Source: Bacteroidota bacterium
Lineage (GTDB): Bacteria > Bacteroidota > Rhodothermia > Balneolales > Balneolaceae
Length of the DNA: 7,147 nucleotides
NCBI GenBank assembly: GCA_024635465.1
Contig: JAGXIS010000100.1
Span: 1 to 7,147 of the forward strand
Reading direction: 5' to 3'
Notes under the pieces: model-generated
What the model was told of the DNA's origin: nothing
What the model saw: the letters and a program-made list of their open reading frames with translations, nothing else
Database searches by the model: none
Part shown: piece by piece, positions 6,159-7,147 of the stretch
Position numbering within the stretch: position 1 is the first letter of the stretch
Layout of the letters: every line of letters starts with the position of its first letter
Program-made: the position numbers and the translations under genes

Positions 6159-7147
6159 ATGTTTAAAAAGTTTTCAAATTACAGAGATACTTGGAAGTTT
6201 TTTGTAGAGATTTCTGTATGGACTCTACTTACAATTATCTCATTCATGCTACGTCTGGATGGGGATCTTTCCGGATATGGAACGGAAGTGCTTCAAGTTT
6301 CAGCATCCTTATTAGTTTTAAAAGTTATCGTAGTTTATCTATTTGGTACATTCCGGCAATCTTGGAGAAATACCGGTTTTAGAGATCTGATAACACTCAT
6401 TAAATCTGTAACAACGGTTTTTGTCATCTATTTTTTGTCTGTCATGGTATTCAGAGATCAAATAGCAATCCCACTCTCTGTGCCGATTATTGAATTTTTT
6501 CTATCATTTCTTGTTTTAGGTGGTATCAGAGTAGGCACCCGATTTTTCATAGTTTATTGGAATCCAAATAAGAATAAGACAACTGAAAACCGACGAGTTT
6601 TAATTGCCGGAGCCGGTGAAAGTGGTAATATGGCTGTAAGAGAGATGCTACGACACCCGGAAGCTGGAATGCAACCAATTGCCTTTTTAGATGATGATAG
6701 ATCCAAACATGGCCAAAAGTTTCTAGGATTACCTGTAGTTGGCGGAATCGACGAAATGATTGCTGCTGTAAACGATTTAAGGATTGATGAAATTCTCATT
6801 GCGATGCCCTCCGAATCGGGAAAAGTGATTAGAAGAGTGGTTAATATTGCAAGTAAGAGCAATGTGAACTATCGCATTATTCCAAGTATCTATGACCTGA
6901 TCAGTGGGAAGGTAACGATCAACCAGATTAGAAATGTTGATGTTGAAGATCTTCTCAGAAGAAAACCGGTTCAATTAGAAACATCACTGATTGAAAACTA
7001 TCTAAAGAATAAAGTCGTATTGGTGACAGGGGCAGGGGGTTCGATTGGCTCAGAACTCGTTGTTCAACTCTCCAGATTTAAGCCTCGCAACGTAATACTG
7101 TTAGGAAGAGGTGAAAATAGTATTCACACTCTCATCAATGATATAAA
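6159..7147 (+). CDS. WbpM/CapD/PglF-type membrane-bound nucleoside-diphosphate-sugar 4,6-dehydratase, partial (N-terminal half)
   Basis: The family converts UDP-GlcNAc to UDP-4-keto-6-deoxy-HexNAc, the entry to QuiNAc, FucNAc or bacillosamine sugars. The frame is open from ATG 6159 to the right edge: 329 codons of a protein usually about 600-650 residues long. Layout seen: four hydrophobic helices (about 15-31, 45-64, 83-98, 107-130) that anchor it in the inner membrane; a first Rossmann-like domain with RRVLIAGAGESG (145-156), then AFLDDD (175-180), and IPSIYDLISGKV (241-252) at its end; the linker DVEDLLRRKPVQL (261-273); and the start of the catalytic SDR domain with VVLVTGAGGSIGSEL (286-300). 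The catalytic residues lie outside the window, so activity cannot be judged. ATG 6159 leaves the first helix intact; ATG 6143 is out of frame and stops after seven codons. It follows the epimerase by 164 bases and shares its strand, so it belongs to the same polysaccharide locus, perhaps with its own promoter. Confidence 0.92.
   Translation, partial: MFKKFSNYRDTWKFFVEISVWTLLTIISFMLRLDGDLSGYGTEVLQVSASLLVLKVIVVYLFGTFRQSWRNTGFRDLITLIKSVTTVFVIYFLSVMVFRDQIAIPLSVPIIEFFLSFLVLGGIRVGTRFFIVYWNPNKNKTTENRRVLIAGAGESGNMAVREMLRHPEAGMQPIAFLDDDRSKHGQKFLGLPVVGGIDEMIAAVNDLRIDEILIAMPSESGKVIRRVVNIASKSNVNYRIIPSIYDLISGKVTINQIRNVDVEDLLRRKPVQLETSLIENYLKNKVVLVTGAGGSIGSELVVQLSRFKPRNVILLGRGENSIHTLINDI

Noticed and set aside
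6554..6974. Two overlapping minus-strand open frames (102 and 65 codons)
   Set aside because: Both are antisense to the conserved Rossmann domain of the dehydratase.

Overview
This AT-rich window reads as part of a cell-surface polysaccharide (O-antigen, capsule or exopolysaccharide) locus from a bacterium of the Bacteroidota/Balneolota group. That placement is an inference. It rests on the AT-rich composition, the lack of clear Shine-Dalgarno sequences before the genes, the HKxKP form of the Hpt phosphorylation motif, and the general look of the sugar-nucleotide enzymes. No rRNA, tRNA, CRISPR array or complete insertion sequence was seen.

Left part, minus strand (about 1-1770): an apparent operon reads leftwards. 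It holds a hotdog-fold acyl-CoA thioesterase, a small histidine-phosphotransfer (Hpt) protein 8 bases (from GTG) behind it, and galE (UDP-glucose 4-epimerase), which runs off the left edge. The last 25-30 visible codons of galE no longer look like GalE and are GC-rich. A perfect FNR/CRP-family palindrome lies just upstream of the thioesterase.

Divergent intergenic region (about 1770-2255): nearly 500 bases with no convincing gene but much structure. It holds the FNR-like box, a 9-bp perfect hairpin, a good rho-independent terminator with no obvious gene in front of it, a tandem 10-bp repeat of period 15, and a long inverted repeat before the next gene.

Right part, plus strand (2256-7147): four genes all read rightwards. 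They are a WecA/WbpL-type polyprenyl-phosphate sugar-1-phosphate transferase, a UDP-sugar 6-dehydrogenase (WbpA/TviB-like), a UDP-glucuronate-4-epimerase-type enzyme, and the N-terminal half of a WbpM/CapD/PglF-type membrane-bound UDP-GlcNAc 4,6-dehydratase, cut by the right edge. Together they suggest this scheme: the dehydratase starts a 6-deoxy-HexNAc sugar nucleotide, the transferase loads such a sugar-1-phosphate onto the lipid carrier, the dehydrogenase/epimerase pair makes UDP-gluco- and galacto-uronic acid type donors, and GalE supplies UDP-galactose. The gap between transferase and dehydrogenase carries a weak terminator and a GC-rich palindromic block that may be a dispersed repeat. 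The gap before the dehydratase carries an 11-bp inverted repeat whose arms are each near-palindromes.

The genes belong to well-known families. I found no clear new system in the coding regions; the points that merit attention are mainly intergenic.
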